DNA of 33,793 nt from Zoogloea dura (GCF_012927165.1 NZ_JABBGA010000036.1:1-33793); one strand, 5' to 3'. Counted from the stretch's first letter, positions 7,326 to 18,768 are shown. The notes: generated from the sequence alone by a model not told the origin. Numbers and translations: made by a program.

Positions 7326-9266
7326 TTACTTCTCCACGATCATGCGAGTCCGCATTTCGAGGTGCAGGGCGTGGCAGAAGTGAGTGCAGTAGCACCAGTA
7401 GACACCCGGCTTGTCGGCCTTGAAGGTGACGGACTTGGTCTCCAGCGGATTGACAATGAAGTTGATGTTGTACTTGGGAATCGCAAAGCCGTGGGTCAGG
7501 TCCTCCACCTTGTCCAGGTTGGTGAGGATCAGGGTCACCTCGTCGCCCTTCTTGACGGTGAACTCGCGCAGGCTGAAGGCCGGAGCCTGGGATACCAGCT
7601 TGACGGTGACCTTGTTGCCGTTGCGGAAGACGCCGCTTTCCTTCGGATCCTTCACCGCGTTGGGGAACTCGTCCAGGTTGTAGACCTGGCGGGTCTTGAT
7701 CCGGTCGCGCTTGACGATGATGAAGTCGTGGGGCTCGGGGCGCACCGGGTGGTCGGCGATCAGCTTCATCTTCTCGCCGGAGATGTCGACCAACTGCTCG
7801 TTCTCAGGGTGGAGCGGGCCGACCGGCAGGAAGCGGTCCTTGGAGAACTTGCAGCCCACGCACAGCCACTTGCCGTCGGCTTCCCGGGTCTCGGACTGGG
7901 AGGCGTTGAGGTGGCCGGGCTGGTACTGCACGTCCAGGCGGTCCACCACGTACTGGGCGTTCTTGTCGCCGGCGTGGAACTTGATGGCGGCCTCCACGTT
8001 CCATTTCACGACCTGAGAGTCCAGGAAGAGGGTGGTGAAGGCATTGCCGCGGCCGTCGAATGCGGTGTGCAGGGGGCCGAGGCCGAGCTCCACTTCGGCC
8101 ACCACGGTGGCCTTGATGTCCTCGAGCTTGCCGTCGAACCAGTCCAGCACCTTGCCCAGTTCGATCACGGTGGCGGTGGGCGACAGCTTGCCGGCGCAGA
8201 TGAAGTACTTGGCATCCGGGCTGGCATTCACGCCGTGGGGATTCTTGGGGACCGGCACATAGGCGACCAGCGCGGTCTTCGGGTCCTTGTTCGCCTCGCG
8301 GGTGGCGTCCACCACCGGTACCTTGGAGTCGCCGTAGGTCTTGAACTTGCCGTCCTTGACGGCCTGCTCGATGCGGGCGATGTGGAAGAAGGTGCAGGCG
8401 TCCTTCTCGGCGGACATCATGTCCTCGTACTTGGCCCCCATCTCGGTGTTGTACTGGTTGGTGGCGGCCAGCTTTCCATCGTAGGAGGTGGCCACCAGGT
8501 CGCAGTTGCCGTCGATCAGGGCCTGCCAGCGCACCGCCATGGTCTCGGCGTCGACGCAGGTGAACAGCGAACGGTACGTGTCCACATCGTTCAGGTGGCT
8601 GCCGTCATTCGGCAGGGGGATGCTGAACTCGGCACCGGCGAAGACGCGGGTAGTGTGGGTGATGGCCGGGTCCACCGGGTCGGCCTTGTCCGGGAAGATG
8701 CCGTGGAAGCCCTGGACGTTGGGGATCTCGGTGATCTTGTCGCACTCGAAGGTGTCCAGCTTGACCCGGGCGATGCGGCCGTTGATCTTGTCGTTGATCC
8801 AGGCGTAGCGCCCGTCGTAGGTGCCGTCCTTGTAGGAGGCGTGGGTATGGTGAGTGTCGGCGACGGTGTAGCGCAGGCTGCCGTCCGCCTTGGTACCCAT
8901 GATGGCCTTGGATTCATTCGTGATGCCCCAGCCGACCAAGGGGTCCGGGTTGAACACGGGGACGCGGGTGATCTCGCGGCCGGAGGGCAGGCCCAGAATG
9001 CGCATGTCGCCGGTGTGGCCACCGGACCAGATGCCGTAGTACTCGTCCAGCTGGCCCGGAGCCAGGTGGGGGGAGGCGCCATGGCTGGCGGCTGCAGGGG
9101 CCGCGCCTGCCGCGGGGGCGGCGGCGGGCGGGGCTTCCTGTTTGCAGGAGGACAGGCCGACGGACAAGCCGGCACCGGCCAGCCCGGCGAGGGCGGCGGT
9201 GTTAAGGAACTTGCGGCGTCCCGGTACGGGGGTCAGGTCGTCATGCTGCGTGTCTTGGGTGCTCAT
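7326..9266 (-). CDS. nosZ: nitrous oxide reductase NosZ (clade I, Tat-exported)
   Basis: 646 residues. NosZ reduces N2O to N2 in the periplasm, the last step of denitrification. A twin-arginine signal is present (GRRKFLNTAALAGLAGAG, RR at 17-18), typical of clade I enzymes. The CuZ His motif GGHTGDM is at about 82-88. The C-terminal cupredoxin CuA site reads CTHFCHALHLEM, with an extra Cys two positions before (WCYC). The signal ends in LSSC, a lipobox-like string, but the Tat motif is the better fit. CGGAG precedes the ATG by about 8 bases. It appears monocistronic: a terminator follows, and a divergent-looking gap of 262 bases upstream holds a candidate FNR-type promoter. Confidence 0.96.
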   Translation of the reverse strand: MSTQDTQHDDLTPVPGRRKFLNTAALAGLAGAGLSVGLSSCKQEAPPAAAPAAGAAPAAASHGASPHLAPGQLDEYYGIWSGGHTGDMRILGLPSGREITRVPVFNPDPLVGWGITNESKAIMGTKADGSLRYTVADTHHTHASYKDGTYDGRYAWINDKINGRIARVKLDTFECDKITEIPNVQGFHGIFPDKADPVDPAITHTTRVFAGAEFSIPLPNDGSHLNDVDTYRSLFTCVDAETMAVRWQALIDGNCDLVATSYDGKLAATNQYNTEMGAKYEDMMSAEKDACTFFHIARIEQAVKDGKFKTYGDSKVPVVDATREANKDPKTALVAYVPVPKNPHGVNASPDAKYFICAGKLSPTATVIELGKVLDWFDGKLEDIKATVVAEVELGLGPLHTAFDGRGNAFTTLFLDSQVVKWNVEAAIKFHAGDKNAQYVVDRLDVQYQPGHLNASQSETREADGKWLCVGCKFSKDRFLPVGPLHPENEQLVDISGEKMKLIADHPVRPEPHDFIIVKRDRIKTRQVYNLDEFPNAVKDPKESGVFRNGNKVTVKLVSQAPAFSLREFTVKKGDEVTLILTNLDKVEDLTHGFAIPKYNINFIVNPLETKSVTFKADKPGVYWCYCTHFCHALHLEMRTRMIVEK

Positions 9267-9387
9267 TGTGGGTCTCCGTATGTCCCTTAACCGAATGCGC
9301 GCCGTGGATTACGGCGGCCTAGCCAGTTGTCGCCGGAGCCGGGCGTCGGGAGAGACGCGGCGCCGCTGCGACAATCTGTCGCGGCGC

Positions 9388-9429
9388 AATGTAGGGGGGT
9401 GGGAGACGAAAGAAATTGACCGTGGGCAA
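9388..9429 (-). promoter_or_regulatory. candidate FNR/DNR-dependent promoter of nosZ
   Basis: Minus strand: TTGCC-CACG-GTCAA (9429-9416) matches the FNR/DNR consensus TTGAT-N4-ATCAA at 7 of 10 positions. A -10-like TACATT lies at 9393-9388, so box centre and -10 are about 32 bases apart, as in class II FNR promoters (box at -41.5). A GCGACA-ATC-TGTCGC dyad (9369-9383) would fall at the start of the transcript. The start codon is about 115 bases downstream. Weak match, but the spacing is right. Confidence 0.4.
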
Positions 9430-9528
9430 GAATGGCGCCACGTACCGAAAAAACAGCCTGAAAACGCCTTGTTGAGTCAGTCTGTATTAGAACTTGCTGA
9501 AATATAAGCGCTTTTTTTGGGGGGGGAG

Positions 9529-10539
9529 TCAGCCCCGGTTGCCGCCGCCAGCCTGCAGCAGCACCAGCAGTGCGCCGTCGCCGCCATCGTGGGGTTTGGC
9601 CTGGCAGAAGGCCAGGATGTCTTCACGCTGGGCCAGCCAGCCGCGGGAGAGGTGCTTCAGCACCGGGATGCGACCGGGCGAGCCGTGGCCCTTGCCGTGA
9701 ATCACCCGCAGGCAGCGGCGCCCCTGCTGCAGCGCCAGGGCGATGAACTGGGCCAGGCTGGTGCGGGCCTCGTCACGGGTCAGGCCGTGGAGGTCCAGCT
9801 CACCCTGCACGACCCAGCGGCCGCGGCGCAGGTCGGTGAGGACCCGGCGGGGCAGGCCGACGCGCAGGTAGGCGGCCTCGTCGCCCATGTCCAGGCGGTC
9901 CTCGAAGGAGATCGGGGATTCCAGCGCCTCCCGCAGCACCTCACGTTCGTCTTCCTCGCGCAGGCGCGGGCGGGGGGCGGGCAGGGGGCGATCGACTGCG
10001 GCGAGGTTCTTGTCCTTGAGGGGGGCAACCTCACCGGCCACCTGGCGGAACAGCGCGGCGGGATCGGCGAGCGTGCTGTCGTCAAAGGTGGGCGCAGGCG
10101 GCTCCCAGTGCTCCACTGCCCGCACGCCAGGATTGGCGCGCTGACGCTGGAGGCTGAGGTCGACCCGATTGAAGTCCTTGATCGGCGCAATGTCGCCCAG
10201 CGCTGAGCGGAAGACGGCTGCCGCATCGTTCTCGTCGACCCGGGCGGGGCGACGCGACGGGGCTTCGACTTCCAGCTCGGGCTGCCGCGGGCGAGGCGTC
10301 GGCACGGGCCTGGGCCGACCGAGCTCGGCCCGGTCGGCAGACTTCACCGGCTGTACGTCACCCACCTGGCGGCGGAACAGCCCGTCATCGTCGGCCGGCT
10401 CTGACGGAGCGGGGGCAGTGGAGCGGGGAGCGGCTTTGTTGCGGGGCCCTCCGATCACGGTCTTGAGGGCGGCATTGGGCACCTGTTGGCGGATGGCCTT
10501 GAGGGCGTCCAGCCCGGAAGTCTGATTGCGCTTGCGCAT
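9529..10539 (-). CDS. Smr-domain protein with triplicated N-terminal motif
   Basis: 336 residues. The C-terminal Smr domain (about 246-330) shows LDLHG at 248-252 and HGKGHGS at 281-287, the hallmarks of SmrA/MutS2-C DNA or RNA endonucleases. Ordinary betaproteobacterial SmrA proteins (about 200-240 residues) have one upstream motif of the form LFRxxxGDVxPLK. Here it occurs three times: LFRRQVGDVQPVK (54-66), VFRSALGDIAPIK (109-121) and LFRQVAGEVAPLK (163-175). They are separated by Pro/Arg-rich linkers, which makes the protein about 100 residues longer than usual. The gene lies 76 bases downstream of trxB on the same strand and may be co-transcribed. The role is probably nucleic-acid processing; the function of the motif is unknown to me. 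Confidence 0.85.
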   Translation of the reverse strand: MRKRNQTSGLDALKAIRQQVPNAALKTVIGGPRNKAAPRSTAPAPSEPADDDGLFRRQVGDVQPVKSADRAELGRPRPVPTPRPRQPELEVEAPSRRPARVDENDAAAVFRSALGDIAPIKDFNRVDLSLQRQRANPGVRAVEHWEPPAPTFDDSTLADPAALFRQVAGEVAPLKDKNLAAVDRPLPAPRPRLREEDEREVLREALESPISFEDRLDMGDEAAYLRVGLPRRVLTDLRRGRWVVQGELDLHGLTRDEARTSLAQFIALALQQGRRCLRVIHGKGHGSPGRIPVLKHLSRGWLAQREDILAFCQAKPHDGGDGALLVLLQAGGGNRG

Positions 10540-10615
10540 GGTGCCCGTACGGTGCTGCTCGATGCGGATTGGAACGGTGGCCGGCCGCCTCGCAGCGACC
10601 GGCCCGGGGGGGCGA

Positions 10616-11713
<1,098 letters not shown>

Positions 11714-11741
11714 TTATACTTGACCGTTGATTGTCCATGAC

Positions 11742-11769
11742 GGAAACGACGGTTCGACGGGTCGTTTCC
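11742..11769. repeat. 9-bp perfect inverted repeat in the crp leader
   Basis: GGAAACGAC (11742-11750) and GTCGTTTCC (11761-11769) are separated by 10 bases. The repeat lies 42 bases upstream of the Crp-family start codon and about 20 bases after a -10-like TATACT (11715-11720). It would form a hairpin in the leader RNA or act as a dyad operator, possibly for autoregulation. There is no T-run, so it is not a classical terminator. Confidence 0.45.
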
Positions 11770-11810
11770 ACGCCATGTAATTCATTTCGAGTCCTGCTTA
11801 GGAGACGCTT

Positions 11811-12482
11811 ATGTCCGTTACCAGCTCCGTGTCCACGATCGCCCTGAGGACATTCCCGATTTTCCAGGGCCTCGGCGACGACCGGCTGGCGGCAGTTGCG
11901 CGCTGTGCAATGATGCGGCGGGTGCCGCGTGGTTCGGCGGTGGTGCATGAGGGCGACCGCACGGATTTCGTCTATTTCGTGCTCACCGGCAACCTCAAGG
12001 TGATGGTCAGCGACGAGGATGGCCGTGAGGTGATCCTGACCATCCTCGGGCAGGGCGAGATGTTCGGCGAGATGGGGGTGCTGGATGACAGCCCCCGTTC
12101 CGCGTCGGTGGTGGCCGTGTCGCCCTCCGACCTGGTGACCATCGCCAAGACCGACTTCAAGCGCCTGATGCAGGAGAACTTCGAGCTCGCCTGGCACGTC
12201 ATGTGCAATCTGACCCGCCGCCTGCGCGACGCCGACCGCAAGATCGAGAGCCTGGCCCTGATGGACGTGTATGGCCGGGTGGCGCGCCTGCTCCTCGAGA
12301 TGTCGGAGGAGGTGGATGGCGTCAAGATGGTGCGCAAGAAGATCTCCAAGCAAGATATCGCCAAGATGATCGGCGCCTCCCGCGAGATGGTCAGCCGGGT
12401 CATGAAGGACCTGGGCCTGCGTGGCCTGATCGAGGAAACCGATGGCGGCGTGATCCTGCGCGAAAAGATCTACGATTTGTGA
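11811..12482 (+). CDS. Crp/Fnr-family transcriptional regulator
   Basis: 223 residues. The N-terminal cyclic-nucleotide-binding barrel (about 15-130) keeps FGEMGVLDDSPRSASV (85-100), which matches the cAMP-contact consensus FGE...PRxAxV. Unlike the DNR-like protein at 29302, it could therefore bind a cyclic nucleotide. The winged helix with SKQDIAKMIGASREMVSRVM lies at about 179-198. There is no N-terminal Cys cluster, so it is not an oxygen-sensing FNR. TAGGAG is well placed before the ATG. Its targets are unknown. It is divergent from trxB and is followed by a hairpin and ftsK. Confidence 0.88.
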   Translation: MSVTSSVSTIALRTFPIFQGLGDDRLAAVARCAMMRRVPRGSAVVHEGDRTDFVYFVLTGNLKVMVSDEDGREVILTILGQGEMFGEMGVLDDSPRSASVVAVSPSDLVTIAKTDFKRLMQENFELAWHVMCNLTRRLRDADRKIESLALMDVYGRVARLLLEMSEEVDGVKMVRKKISKQDIAKMIGASREMVSRVMKDLGLRGLIEETDGGVILREKIYDL

Positions 12483-12549
12483 ATGCCCCGGAAATCCTTC
12501 CTTACTCATCACGGCACGGGTGAGGACGGGTTCTCCGAAGACCCTGGTT

Positions 12550-12582
12550 TATAATCCGAGCGCGGCGCCTTGCCGCGCTTTT
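12550..12582 (+). promoter_or_regulatory. ftsK promoter -10 plus leader hairpin
   Basis: A perfect TATAAT (12550-12555), with no clear -35, is followed at once by GCGCGGC-GCCTT-GCCGCGC (12560-12578) and TTTT. The hairpin could end transcripts from the Crp-family gene, and would also be at the very start of the ftsK leader if the -10 is used. The two roles cannot be separated by eye. Confidence 0.45.
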
Positions 12583-12625
12583 GCATTGCAGGCTCCATTC
12601 TCCGCAAGCCCCGTATCGCCATCCC

Positions 12626-14920
12626 ATGCTCAATCGTCCTTCCACCCGCCCCTTGCCCCTCCCGGAAAAGATCGCCGGCCTGCTGCAGGAGGCCCGCTGG
12701 CTGCTGCTGGGGGTGCTGGCCCTCTATGTCGCGATGATCCTCTTCGGCTATTCGAAGGCCGACCCTGGCTGGTCCCACGCCGTGCAGATCGAGCAGGTGA
12801 GCAATCCGGGCGGGCGCTTCGGGGCGTGGCTCTCCGATCTGCTGCTCTACCTGTTCGGTGTGTCGGCCTGGTGGTGGGTGGTGTTCCTGGGCTTCGGGCT
12901 GGCCATCGGTTTCCGGCGGCTGCAGCTGGTGTTCGGGGCGGACCGCCGCTCTTTCCTGATCGTGGTGCTGGGGTTCATCGTGGTGCTGCTGTCCAGCAGC
13001 GGCCTGGAGGCGATGCGCTTCCATTCCATCAAGGCGGTGCTGCCCCTTGAGCCCGGCGGCGTCATCGGGCTGGAACTGGGGCGCCTCACCCTGCAATACC
13101 TGGGCTTCACTGGCGGGACCCTGCTGCTGCTGGCGCTGATCGCCGGCGGCATGAGCCTGTTCTCGGGCGTGAGCTGGCTGGAGGCGTCGGAGCTGCTGGG
13201 GGCGGGGCTGGAGCGGGTCTGGTTGTTTGCGACCCAGGGCGTGCAGACTTGGGAGGACCGCCGGGTCGGCCGCGAGGTGGCGCAGAAGCGCGAGGCCGTG
13301 GTCGAGACCAAGCGCAAGAAGGAAGAGGTGACGCCGCCACCGCCAGTGCGTATCGAACCGGCCATCGTCGAGGTCGAGAAGTCGGTGCGGGTCGAGAAGG
13401 AACGTCAGACCACCTTGTTCACTGAACTGCCCGGCGGAGCCCTGCCGCCGCTGGCCCTGCTCGACGAGCCTGCCCACGATGTGGAGCCGCCGTCTGCCGA
13501 GGTCCTCGAGTTCACCTCGCGCCTGATCGAACGCAAGCTCGCCGACTTCGGGGTCGAGGTGAAGGTGCTGGCGGCGTATCCCGGTCCGGTGATCACCCGT
13601 TTCGAGATCGAGCCGGCGGTTGGTGTGAAGGGCAGCCAGGTGATGAATCTGGTCAAGGACCTGGCCCGCGCACTGTCGGTGGTGAGCATCCGGGTGGTCG
13701 AGACGGTGCCCGGCAAGACCTGTATGGCCCTCGAGCTGCCCAATCCCAAGCGCCAGACCGTGCGCCTGTCGGAGATCCTCGGGTCCCGGGCCTACCACGA
13801 CATGCACTCGCCGCTCACGGTGGCGCTCGGCAAGGACATCGGTGGCCAGCCGGTGGTAGCCGACATCGCCAAGACGCCTCACCTGCTGGTGGCCGGCACC
13901 ACCGGCTCCGGCAAGTCGGTGGGCATCAACGCGATGATCCTGTCGCTGCTCTACAAGTCCGAGCCGGAAGACGTACGCCTGATCCTGGTGGATCCGAAGA
14001 TGCTTGAGCTGTCCATCTACGAGGGCATTCCGCACCTGCTGGCGCCGGTGGTCACCGACATGAAGCATGCTGCCAACGCGCTCAACTGGTGCGTGGCAGA
14101 GATGGAGAAGCGCTACAAGCTGATGTCCGCGCTAGGGGTGCGCAACCTGGCTGGTTACAACAAGGCCGTGGCCGAAGCCGCCCGGATCGGCGCGCCCTTG
14201 AAGAACCCGTTCTCGATTACGCCGGACAGCCCCGAGCCCCTCGACAAGCTGCCCTACATCGTGGTGATCATCGATGAGCTGGCCGACCTGATGATGGTGG
14301 TCGGCAAGAAGATCGAAGAGTTGATCGCCCGCCTCGCCCAGAAGGCCCGGGCGGCCGGTATCCATCTGATACTGGCCACCCAGCGCCCCAGCGTGGATGT
14401 GATCACCGGCCTGATCAAGGCCAACATCCCGACCCGCATGGCCTTCCAGGTGTCGAGCAAGATCGACTCCCGCACCATCCTCGACCAGATGGGGGCCGAA
14501 GCCTTGCTGGGTATGGGCGACATGCTCTACCTGGCACCGGGTACCGGCCTGCCCAACCGGGTCCACGGCGCCTTCGTGGCGGACCACGAGGTGCACAAGG
14601 TGGTGGAGCACCTCAAGGCGACGGGGGCCCCGGACTACATCGAGGGCATCCTCGCGCCGTCGGAGGAGGAGGGCGGTGATCTCCTCGGCGGCGGCGAGGG
14701 CGGCGAAGGCAGCGAGGCCGACCCGCTTTACGACCAGGCCGTGGAGGTGGTCATCAAGACCCGCCGGCCGTCGATCTCCCTGGTCCAGCGTCACCTGCGC
14801 ATCGGCTACAACCGGGCCGCGCGCCTGATCGAACAAATGGAGCGCTCCGGGCTGGTCACGCCGATGGGCAGCAACGGCAACCGGGAAGTGGTCGCACCGG
14901 CCCGCGAAGGAGAATCATGA
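12626..14920 (+). CDS. ftsK: DNA translocase FtsK
   Basis: 764 residues from ATG 12626; a TTG 45 bases upstream is in frame but has nothing to favour it. The N-terminal membrane part has four spans within about residues 20-175. A charged/Pro-rich linker (about 205-275) follows. The motor domain has Walker [11 protein letters not shown] near 424 and Walker [11 protein letters not shown] near 547. The C-terminal gamma winged helix ([20 protein letters not shown], about 710-735) reads KOPS sites on DNA. FtsK pumps chromosome ends at the septum and activates XerCD at dif. The linker is short compared with E. coli FtsK (1329 residues) but normal for this class. No good ribosome-binding site is seen. 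lolA overlaps the stop. Confidence 0.95.
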   Translation: MLNRPSTRPLPLPEKIAGLLQEARWLLLGVLALYVAMILFGYSKADPGWSHAVQIEQVSNPGGRFGAWLSDLLLYLFGVSAWWWVVFLGFGLAIGFRRLQLVFGADRRSFLIVVLGFIVVLLSSSGLEAMRFHSIKAVLPLEPGGVIGLELGRLTLQYLGFTGGTLLLLALIAGGMSLFSGVSWLEASELLGAGLERVWLFATQGVQTWEDRRVGREVAQKREAVVETKRKKEEVTPPPPVRIEPAIVEVEKSVRVEKERQTTLFTELPGGALPPLALLDEPAHDVEPPSAEVLEFTSRLIERKLADFGVEVKVLAAYPGPVITRFEIEPAVGVKGSQVMNLVKDLARALSVVSIRVVETVPGKTCMALELPNPKRQTVRLSEILGSRAYHDMHSPLTVALGKDIGGQPVVADIAKTPHLLVAGTTGSGKSVGINAMILSLLYKSEPEDVRLILVDPKMLELSIYEGIPHLLAPVVTDMKHAANALNWCVAEMEKRYKLMSALGVRNLAGYNKAVAEAARIGAPLKNPFSITPDSPEPLDKLPYIVVIIDELADLMMVVGKKIEELIARLAQKARAAGIHLILATQRPSVDVITGLIKANIPTRMAFQVSSKIDSRTILDQMGAEALLGMGDMLYLAPGTGLPNRVHGAFVADHEVHKVVEHLKATGAPDYIEGILAPSEEEGGDLLGGGEGGEGSEADPLYDQAVEVVIKTRRPSISLVQRHLRIGYNRAARLIEQMERSGLVTPMGSNGNREVVAPAREGES

Positions 14921-15543
14921 TCCGCAAGTCCGCATTCCTGCTAGCCCCGCTGTTCTCCATGATGTTGGTGGCCGGCGAGGCCCGCGCCGATGGACTGGCC
15001 CAGCTCAAGCAGTTCATGGAGGGCACCCGCAGTGCGCGGGGCAGCTTCAGCCAGCAGGTCCTGTCCAAATCGGGCCGCAAGCCCCAGCAGGCGAGTGGCA
15101 GCTTTGCCTTTGCCCGCCCCGGCAAGTTCCGCTGGACCTACGAGAAGCCCTACGCCCAGCTGCTGGTGGGGGATGGCAACAAGCTGTGGGCCTACGACCA
15201 GGAACTCAACCAGGTCACCACCAAGAAGCTCGGACAGGCCCTGGGCAACACGCCAGCCGCCATCCTGGCCGGCGACAACGCCCTCGACCGCAACTTCACC
15301 CTCAAGGATGCCGGAGCCGCAGATGGCCTGGAGTGGGTGGAGGCCGTACCCAAGGGCGATGACAGCAGCTTCGAGCGGATCCGCCTCGGCCTGGCCGGTG
15401 GCCAGCTCAAGGCCATGGTGTTGTACGACAACTTCGGGCAGACCACCTCCCTGCAGTTTGGCCAGCTCGAGCGCAATCCTGCCCTCGATGCCGCCCTGTT
15501 CCGCTTTGTACCGCCGGCTGGCGCCGACGTGGTTGGCGAGTAA
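14917..15543 (+). CDS. lolA: outer-membrane lipoprotein carrier protein LolA
   Basis: 208 residues with a Sec signal peptide (residues 1-24, cleaved after ARA). The LolA-like beta-sheet sequence follows: [20 protein letters not shown], then [20 protein letters not shown], then [10 protein letters not shown]. LolA carries lipoproteins through the periplasm from LolCDE to LolB. Its ATG overlaps the ftsK stop as ATGA, and GAAGGAGA lies just upstream, so it is translationally coupled. The ftsK-lolA-rarA order is widely conserved in proteobacteria. Confidence 0.94.
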   Translation: MIRKSAFLLAPLFSMMLVAGEARADGLAQLKQFMEGTRSARGSFSQQVLSKSGRKPQQASGSFAFARPGKFRWTYEKPYAQLLVGDGNKLWAYDQELNQVTTKKLGQALGNTPAAILAGDNALDRNFTLKDAGAADGLEWVEAVPKGDDSSFERIRLGLAGGQLKAMVLYDNFGQTTSLQFGQLERNPALDAALFRFVPPAGADVVGE

Positions 15544-15554
15544 GCGCAACACCA

Positions 15555-16889
15555 ATGGCCGATCTCTTCGACACCCTCGACCCGCCGCGCCTGCCGCTGG
15601 CGGAAGCCATGCGGCCGCAGGCTATCACCGAGGTCATCGGCCAACGCCACCTCCTGGGGCCGGGCAAGCCGCTGGCCCTGGCCTTCCAGTCGGGCAAGCT
15701 CCATTCGATGATCCTGTGGGGCCCGCCGGGCGTCGGCAAGACCACCCTGGCGCGACTGATGGCCAAGGCCTTCGATGCGGAGTTCACCTCCCTCTCTGCG
15801 GTGTTCTCGGGCGTCAAGGACATCCGTGAGGCCATGGCCCGGGCCGAGGCCGAGCGGGCCCGCGGCCGCCACACCATCCTGTTCGTGGACGAGGTGCATC
15901 GCTTCAACAAGGCCCAGCAGGACGCCTTCCTGCCTTACGTGGAGCAAGGCCTGGTCACCCTGATCGGTGCGACCACCGAGAACCCGTCCTTTGAGGTCAA
16001 TTCGGCCTTGCTGTCCCGGGCCGCCGTGTATGTGCTTGAGCCCCTCACCCAGGACGAACTGACCGAACTCTTCGAGCGGGCCCGCCTGCATGCCTGTCCG
16101 GAGCTGCACTTCGAGGACGATGCCCGCGACCGCCTGACCGGCTTTGCTGATGGTGATGCCCGCAAACTGCTCAACCTGGTCGAGCAGATCCAGACCGCGG
16201 CCGAGACGGCCGGCGTCAACCCGGTGACCCCGGCCTTCATCGACGAAGCCCTGTCGCGCAACCTGCGTCGCTTCGACAAGGGTGGAGAGGCCTTCTATGA
16301 CCAGATCTCGGCCTTGCACAAGTCGGTGCGCGGTTCGGACCCGGATGCGGCGTTGTACTGGCTGTGCCGGATGCTGGACGGCGGTGCCGACCCCTTGTAC
16401 CTGGGGCGCAGGCTGGTCCGGATGGCCGTCGAGGACATCGGCCTGGCCGATCCGCGTGCCCTGGAAATATGCCTCAACGGCTGCACCACCTACGAGCGCC
16501 TGGGCTCTCCGGAAGGCGAGCTGGCACTGGCGCAGGCAACGGTCTTCCTGGCCTGCGCGGCCAAATCGAACGCGGTTTACAAGGCGTATAATGCAGCGCG
16601 TCAATTTGTGAAGCAGGATGCTTCACGGCCCGTGCCCATCCACCTGCGCAACGCCCCTACCAAGCTGATGAAGGAACTGGGTTACGGCAAGGCATATCGC
16701 TATGCGCACGACGAACCCGATGGCTACGCCGCAGGTGAGCGGTATTTCCCCGACGGAATGTCTCCGCCGGGATGGTATGAACCCGTCGCCCGGGGCCTTG
16801 AGGCCCGGATCGCCGAGAAGCTGGAGCGCCTGCGGGCCCTGGACCGGGAGTACGAGGCCCGGCAGGCCGGCAAGGGGGTCAGTGAGTGA
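15555..16889 (+). CDS. rarA: replication-associated recombination protein A (AAA+ ATPase)
   Basis: 444 residues. Walker A is GPPGVGKTT near residue 56, Walker B is ILFVDEVHRFNKAQQDAFLP, and sensor 1 lies in LIGATTENPSFEVN. The C-terminal tetramerisation region contains CLNGCTTYERLGSPEGEL. RarA/MgsA acts at stalled forks with SSB. It starts 11 bases after lolA and its last 11 bases overlap the end of the convergent small gene at 16879. A weak GAGTAAG is the only ribosome-binding candidate, so coupling to lolA is likely. Confidence 0.95.
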   Translation: MADLFDTLDPPRLPLAEAMRPQAITEVIGQRHLLGPGKPLALAFQSGKLHSMILWGPPGVGKTTLARLMAKAFDAEFTSLSAVFSGVKDIREAMARAEAERARGRHTILFVDEVHRFNKAQQDAFLPYVEQGLVTLIGATTENPSFEVNSALLSRAAVYVLEPLTQDELTELFERARLHACPELHFEDDARDRLTGFADGDARKLLNLVEQIQTAAETAGVNPVTPAFIDEALSRNLRRFDKGGEAFYDQISALHKSVRGSDPDAALYWLCRMLDGGADPLYLGRRLVRMAVEDIGLADPRALEICLNGCTTYERLGSPEGELALAQATVFLACAAKSNAVYKAYNAARQFVKQDASRPVPIHLRNAPTKLMKELGYGKAYRYAHDEPDGYAAGERYFPDGMSPPGWYEPVARGLEARIAEKLERLRALDREYEARQAGKGVSE

Positions 16890-17142
16890 TCGGGTGGGCT
16901 GCGATGAAGCGGGCGCAGGCGTCGCGGAAGCGCTTGGCCTTATCCTGGTCGCCCCGCTCCTCGGCCTCGTCTACGAGATCGAGCATGAACTTGGTGAGCA
17001 TGAGTGTGCCTTCCCGGGTTTGTACGAGGCCGCAGGCAATCTGGGCGGCCGCGACATCGGGAATGTCGTGGTGTTCGGCGATGATGGCGACGTCTTCGTC
17101 GGTCAGGTCGCAGTAGTCAAGGCAGTCGCGAATGGACAACAT
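16879..17142 (-). CDS. small conserved-looking protein of unknown function
   Basis: 87 residues from the ATG at 17142, chosen because AAGGAG lies 8 bases upstream; longer readings have no such site. It is acidic and mostly helical: MLSIRDCLDYCDLTDEDVAI, then a middle with AACGLVQ-like and LMLTKFMLDLVDEAEERG. There is no signal peptide or membrane span. I do not recognise a family. It is convergent with rarA, overlapping its 3' end by 11 bases. A CATTTGA/TCAAATG dyad lies 23 bases upstream of the start. Confidence 0.7.
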   Translation of the reverse strand: MLSIRDCLDYCDLTDEDVAIIAEHHDIPDVAAAQIACGLVQTREGTLMLTKFMLDLVDEAEERGDQDKAKRFRDACARFIAAHPITH

Positions 17143-17164
17143 CGGGTTTCTCCTTCGGTGGTCG

Positions 17165-17187
17165 CATTTGAGCAGCGCTTTCAAATG
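17165..17187. promoter_or_regulatory. dyad upstream of the small unknown gene
   Basis: CATTTGA (17165-17171) and TCAAATG (17181-17187) form a perfect 7-bp inverted repeat with 9 bases between, just upstream of the minus-strand gene at 17142. The spacing is too wide for an FNR box (the TTGA/TCAA halves are 10 bases apart rather than 6). Possible operator. Confidence 0.3.
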
Positions 17188-17223
17188 AGCGCCTTTAATC
17201 CAATTGTGACCTGTGAGAGTGTT

Positions 17224-17270
17224 AAATCAAGAAAAGTTTCCGTCTCGGCTCACTATTAACTTCTTGATTT
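17224..17270. repeat. 10-bp perfect inverted repeat upstream of serS
   Basis: AAATCAAGAA (17224-17233) and TTCTTGATTT (17261-17270), with 27 bases between, lie in the 261-base gap between the small minus-strand gene and serS. The gap is more AT-rich than its surroundings. The repeat may be a looped operator or a remnant. No T-box signature or tRNA-like leader is visible. Confidence 0.4.
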
Positions 17271-17391
17271 CTATTGATTTTGCAAAGCCATGCGGACAAC
17301 TCATGTTGCGCCGCAATATATCCGAAAAGCGGGTGTCCTGCCCAGCCCTTTGCGGGCCCGCTCGAGCAAATGCGTTAATTTTCTGATTTGA

Positions 17392-18687
<1,296 letters not shown>

Positions 18688-18723
18688 GCAGGAGAGACAT
18701 CAGGCCACCTGCGGCCTTTGACG

Positions 18724-18750
18724 ACCGGGTCTGCGGACCCGGTTTTCTTT
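18724..18750 (+). terminator. rho-independent terminator of serS
   Basis: ACCGGGTC (18724-18731), loop TGCG, GACCCGGT (18736-18743), then TTTCTTT. Confidence 0.85.
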
Positions 18751-18768
18751 CGCCTTCAATTTCTGTAT

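Noticed and set aside
7248-9290. 680-residue open frame on the plus strand opposite nosZ
   Set aside because: It is the antisense shadow of nosZ, with long Val/Gly/Leu/Asp-only strings and no domain; nosZ is certain.
12509-14068. 519-residue minus frame opposite ftsK
   Set aside because: His/Gln/Arg-rich antisense shadow of a certain gene.
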